A stretch of DNA of 14,427 nucleotides from Cyclobacteriaceae bacterium (GTDB lineage Bacteria > Bacteroidota > Bacteroidia > Cytophagales > Cyclobacteriaceae), in assembly GCA_025363495.1 (NCBI GenBank), contig JANYDR010000600.1:1-14427 (forward strand). Direction: 5' to 3'. The translations under genes were made by a program, and so were the position numbers. Below, in pieces: positions 11,965 through 14,427 of the stretch. Each line of letters starts with the position of its first letter. The stretch's first letter is position 1. Under the pieces are notes generated by a model. The model worked only from the letters and a program-made list of their open reading frames with translations. It was not told the DNA's origin and searched no databases.

Positions 11965-14427
11965 CTAGGCCGAATTCCTCGCTGCATTAATAATCCCAAA
12001 CATGCACCGTATAATTAACTTACGATACAACTGCTCATTCTCCTTATCCTTACCACCTCTCAGATTCATCAAGGCAAACTGCTGCAGCATAATGAGCGGA
12101 AGCACAATCTTCTCCCTCAGCTTGATCGACTCACGTATCTGCGAATTATTTTCCATCAACTCGGGCATCTTTGCAAGATCAAGGATCATTTTGCGCGACA
12201 ACTCAAATTCCTTGAACATTTTATTCCAGAACGCCCCAAACTCCGCATCCCTAGCAAGATAAGCTGTGGCGGGATAGAATGACTTCGTCAAAGACATCAT
12301 ACTATTGCCAATCAACGTACGGAAGAATAGCGAACTTTGATACAGCGATTGTAATTCATTCCATTTACCCTTTTCTTTTAACTCTTTCAGCGCACTTCCT
12401 ACGCCATAAAATCCGGGGATGTTCTGCTTCATCTGTGCCCACGATCCTACGAAAGGTATGGCACGCAGATCTTCAAACTTCAAACCTTCTCCACCAGATC
12501 TTTTCACGGGACGTGAACCAATATTGGTATCGCCGAAGAAGGGCAACGGTGTTATCTTTTCCAGGTAGGGAACAAATTTCGGATCAAGCTTTAAATCGAG
12601 ATAAGATTTATAGCCTGCCTCCGCCAATTGATCGAGCAACGTTTTATCATCATCCGACATCTGACCCGATGGATGACCAAAGACCTTGCTCTCTAATCCC
12701 GCCGAAAGCAACTGCTCAAGATTATATTGACAGGACGCTTCCTTTCCAAAATTGGAACTGATTGTCTGCCCCTGGATCGTTACCTGCACTTCATTGTTTT
12801 CAATGGAATCTCCCAGAGACGCATAGAAGTCATGCGTATTGCCACCTCCACGGGCCGGAGGGCCACCTCGTCCATCAAAGAAGAGAGCAGTCACGCCAAA
12901 TCTCCTCGACACTTCTGTAAGAGCCTCCTTAGCACGGAAGATGGACCAGTTGGCACGAAGATAACCACCATCTTTTGTGCCATCAGAGAATCCGAGCATG
13001 ATCGTTTGCTTGTTACCCCGCTGCTCAAGATGTTTCCTGTATTCCGGGATCAGGTAGATTGATTCCATTATCTTTTGAGAGTGAGCGAGATCGTCAATCG
13101 TTTCAAAGAGCGGAACAATATCCAATGGCAAAATATTTTTTTCAGCTACCAGCCAATGTGCCAGCTGATATACCTGCATGATATGAAATGCGTTCTGGCA
13201 ATTGCTAATGATATAGCGATGGCATCCCTGCAATCCATTTTGCTGTTGGATGGTTTTGATTGCCCTGAAGCTTGAAATGGTTTCCGCCAGAATTGGATCG
13301 TCGACAGAAAATGAAGACTCTTCAGGTTTGACGGCAAGTAACTTATCTATTTTTTTAACATCTGTTGATTCATTGAAGACAGCATCCTCCTGCTTCAGTT
13401 TTGCCAGAATGCTTCTTAGCACAGGTTCATGTTTACGTCCATCCTGCCGGATATCCAACGACGTAAAATGAAATCCGAAGATCTTTACTTTTAAAATAAA
13501 CTGTTCCAGCAAGTCAAGGAAAAGACTTGCGTGGCGTTCAATAAGTATCTTTCGTGTTGTCAACAGGTCATTTATCAACTCAAGCGGATCAGCATAGCTT
13601 TCTCCTCCGTAAAGTGTGCCGTACAATTTCTTTTCAATCTGTTGAATCATTGGCTCAACACCTTCGAATGTAAATCGGCGTTTCAATTGGCGAACATCCT
13701 GATAGTAATTTCTCAAAATACCCTGCCGCAACCGCTGCGCCACTTGTAATGTAATAGGCGTTGTAACAAAGGGATTACCATCGCGGTCACCGCCTGGCCA
13801 AAATCCGATGCTAATCAGCCGATCATTCTTCCACTCATCCAACGAAATGGAAAGTCCGTTCATGAACTGATGTACAATCGCGGGCGCTGCCTTATAAAAG
13901 ATATTTTCAAGGTACCAGCATAGGCTAACAGCCTCATCAAATGGTGTTGGTTTCTCTTTATTAATGAAACCTGTTTTACCAAGTTGCTGTAATAAAAGAT
14001 TAATCTGCTGAAAATCATTTTGGCGGATCACTATCTCCAGGTCGGTAAGGATAGCGAGTACGTGACCTGGATAAAATTGTGTCGGATGAGCCGTCAATAC
14101 AACACGGATTGAAAAATCTTCCATGCTCTTGCGTAATATCTCACGCTTGCCATCCGCCTCCGCACGAAGAAGCAGTGCTGCCACCGATCCCTTTCCACGC
14201 AAGTCATTGATCTGCTCAAATGATGAGTCCTCAATTGAATCAAACAACACCACCTGTCGTTCAATGTATTGAATAACCCTAAAAAGAAAATCAAATTTTT
14301 CCTGCTGTGAAATGTTTGGAGAGTAGTCTGCAAAAAACTTCTGCATGATCTCATCTGGCTGCAGTCCCGCCTCAAAACCCTGCTCACAAGCCTGCTGCAA
14401 CAAGGGCAGGAAATTTCCCGTCCTGGA
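11965..14427 (-). CDS. ppc: Phosphoenolpyruvate carboxylase (5' end beyond window)
   Basis: The reading frame runs to the right edge (SRTGNFLP before the first TTG at 14403), so about 30-50 N-terminal residues are missing; 820 residues are visible. The enzyme adds bicarbonate to phosphoenolpyruvate to make oxaloacetate, refilling the TCA cycle in the cytoplasm. Counting from residue 1 at 14403, the motifs are VLTAHPTQF (catalytic His106), GFWPGGDRDGNPF (201-212), HFTSLDIRQDGRKHE, LGFSDGTKDGGY (Lys477), FFDGRGGPPARGGG (509-522) and FGIINAARNSA at the C-terminus. Two motifs differ from the textbook enzyme: FHGRGG is FFDGRGG, and the terminal QNTG-type end is RNSA. I believe both are common in Bacteroidota PEPCs rather than signs of inactivity. 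The frame is intact. It is the last gene on its strand here; no strong terminator follows, and 100 bp of unremarkable DNA separates it from the next gene. Confidence 0.96.
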   Translation of the reverse strand, partial: SRTGNFLPLLQQACEQGFEAGLQPDEIMQKFFADYSPNISQQEKFDFLFRVIQYIERQVVLFDSIEDSSFEQINDLRGKGSVAALLLRAEADGKREILRKSMEDFSIRVVLTAHPTQFYPGHVLAILTDLEIVIRQNDFQQINLLLQQLGKTGFINKEKPTPFDEAVSLCWYLENIFYKAAPAIVHQFMNGLSISLDEWKNDRLISIGFWPGGDRDGNPFVTTPITLQVAQRLRQGILRNYYQDVRQLKRRFTFEGVEPMIQQIEKKLYGTLYGGESYADPLELINDLLTTRKILIERHASLFLDLLEQFILKVKIFGFHFTSLDIRQDGRKHEPVLRSILAKLKQEDAVFNESTDVKKIDKLLAVKPEESSFSVDDPILAETISSFRAIKTIQQQNGLQGCHRYIISNCQNAFHIMQVYQLAHWLVAEKNILPLDIVPLFETIDDLAHSQKIMESIYLIPEYRKHLEQRGNKQTIMLGFSDGTKDGGYLRANWSIFRAKEALTEVSRRFGVTALFFDGRGGPPARGGGNTHDFYASLGDSIENNEVQVTIQGQTISSNFGKEASCQYNLEQLLSAGLESKVFGHPSGQMSDDDKTLLDQLAEAGYKSYLDLKLDPKFVPYLEKITPLPFFGDTNIGSRPVKRSGGEGLKFEDLRAIPFVGSWAQMKQNIPGFYGVGSALKELKEKGKWNELQSLYQSSLFFRTLIGNSMMSLTKSFYPATAYLARDAEFGAFWNKMFKEFELSRKMILDLAKMPELMENNSQIRESIKLREKIVLPLIMLQQFALMNLRGGKDKENEQLYRKLIIRCMFGIINAARNSA

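Noticed and set aside
12279..12761. 160-codon forward frame inside the PEP carboxylase gene
   Set aside because: Antisense to highly conserved PEPC motifs; composition is unlike a protein of its own.
1..14427. CRISPR array, tRNA, rRNA, insertion sequence or phage genes
   Set aside because: No regular repeat-spacer pattern, cloverleaf, transposase or phage frame was seen on either strand.

Overview
The window looks like chromosomal DNA of a Bacteroidota bacterium, most likely from the Cytophagales/Chitinophagales side; this placement is inferred from gene style, not a database match. Supporting signs are secretion signals ending in SQ/AQ, poor Shine-Dalgarno sites, an ECF sigma factor coupled to a membrane protein with a C-terminal beta-barrel, a YceI/Rieske/cytochrome cluster, and a Bacteroidota-style phosphoenolpyruvate carboxylase. 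Three genes depend on non-ATG starts (TTG twice, probably ATT once).

Layout. 1-1008 (-) is the 5' part of a secreted GH116-type glycoside hydrolase, open to the left edge. 1144-3064 (-) is a two-gene regulatory operon: an ECF sigma factor and, overlapping it by 8 bp, a protein with a cytoplasmic head, one membrane helix, a periplasmic stretch and a beta-barrel, that is, a dual-membrane-spanning anti-sigma layout. 3212-6324 (+) is a tight, divergent five-gene operon for envelope proteins: an outer-membrane protein, a Rieske [2Fe-2S] lipoprotein, a monohaem cytochrome c lipoprotein, a YceI protein and a DUF5777-like barrel. 6614-9399 (+) is a two-gene operon in which both enzymes carry twin-arginine signals: a flavin amine/amino-acid oxidase and a HisC-like PLP aminotransferase. 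9581-10570 (+) encodes a secreted protein ending in a Hint (hedgehog/intein-type) domain. 10710-11238 (-) is a ParE/RelE-type toxin-antitoxin pair whose toxin has a one-base frameshift. 11346-11864 (-) is a Coa1-like membrane protein. 11965-14427 (-) is phosphoenolpyruvate carboxylase, cut by the right edge.

How it fits together. The most interesting signal is regulatory. A bipartite motif AAC-N17-CGTG, the usual shape of an ECF-sigma promoter, lies at a sensible distance upstream of three transcription units: the sigma/anti-sigma operon, the divergent redox/envelope operon and the GH116 gene. The sigma and GH116 copies match at 22 of 29 positions. A terminator-like hairpin separates the anti-sigma gene from the GH116 promoter. 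I infer a local envelope-signalling module in which the barrel protein senses the outer membrane, holds the sigma factor, and controls itself and its two neighbours. The secreted Hint protein, the Tat-exported enzyme pair and the frameshifted toxin are separate points of interest.
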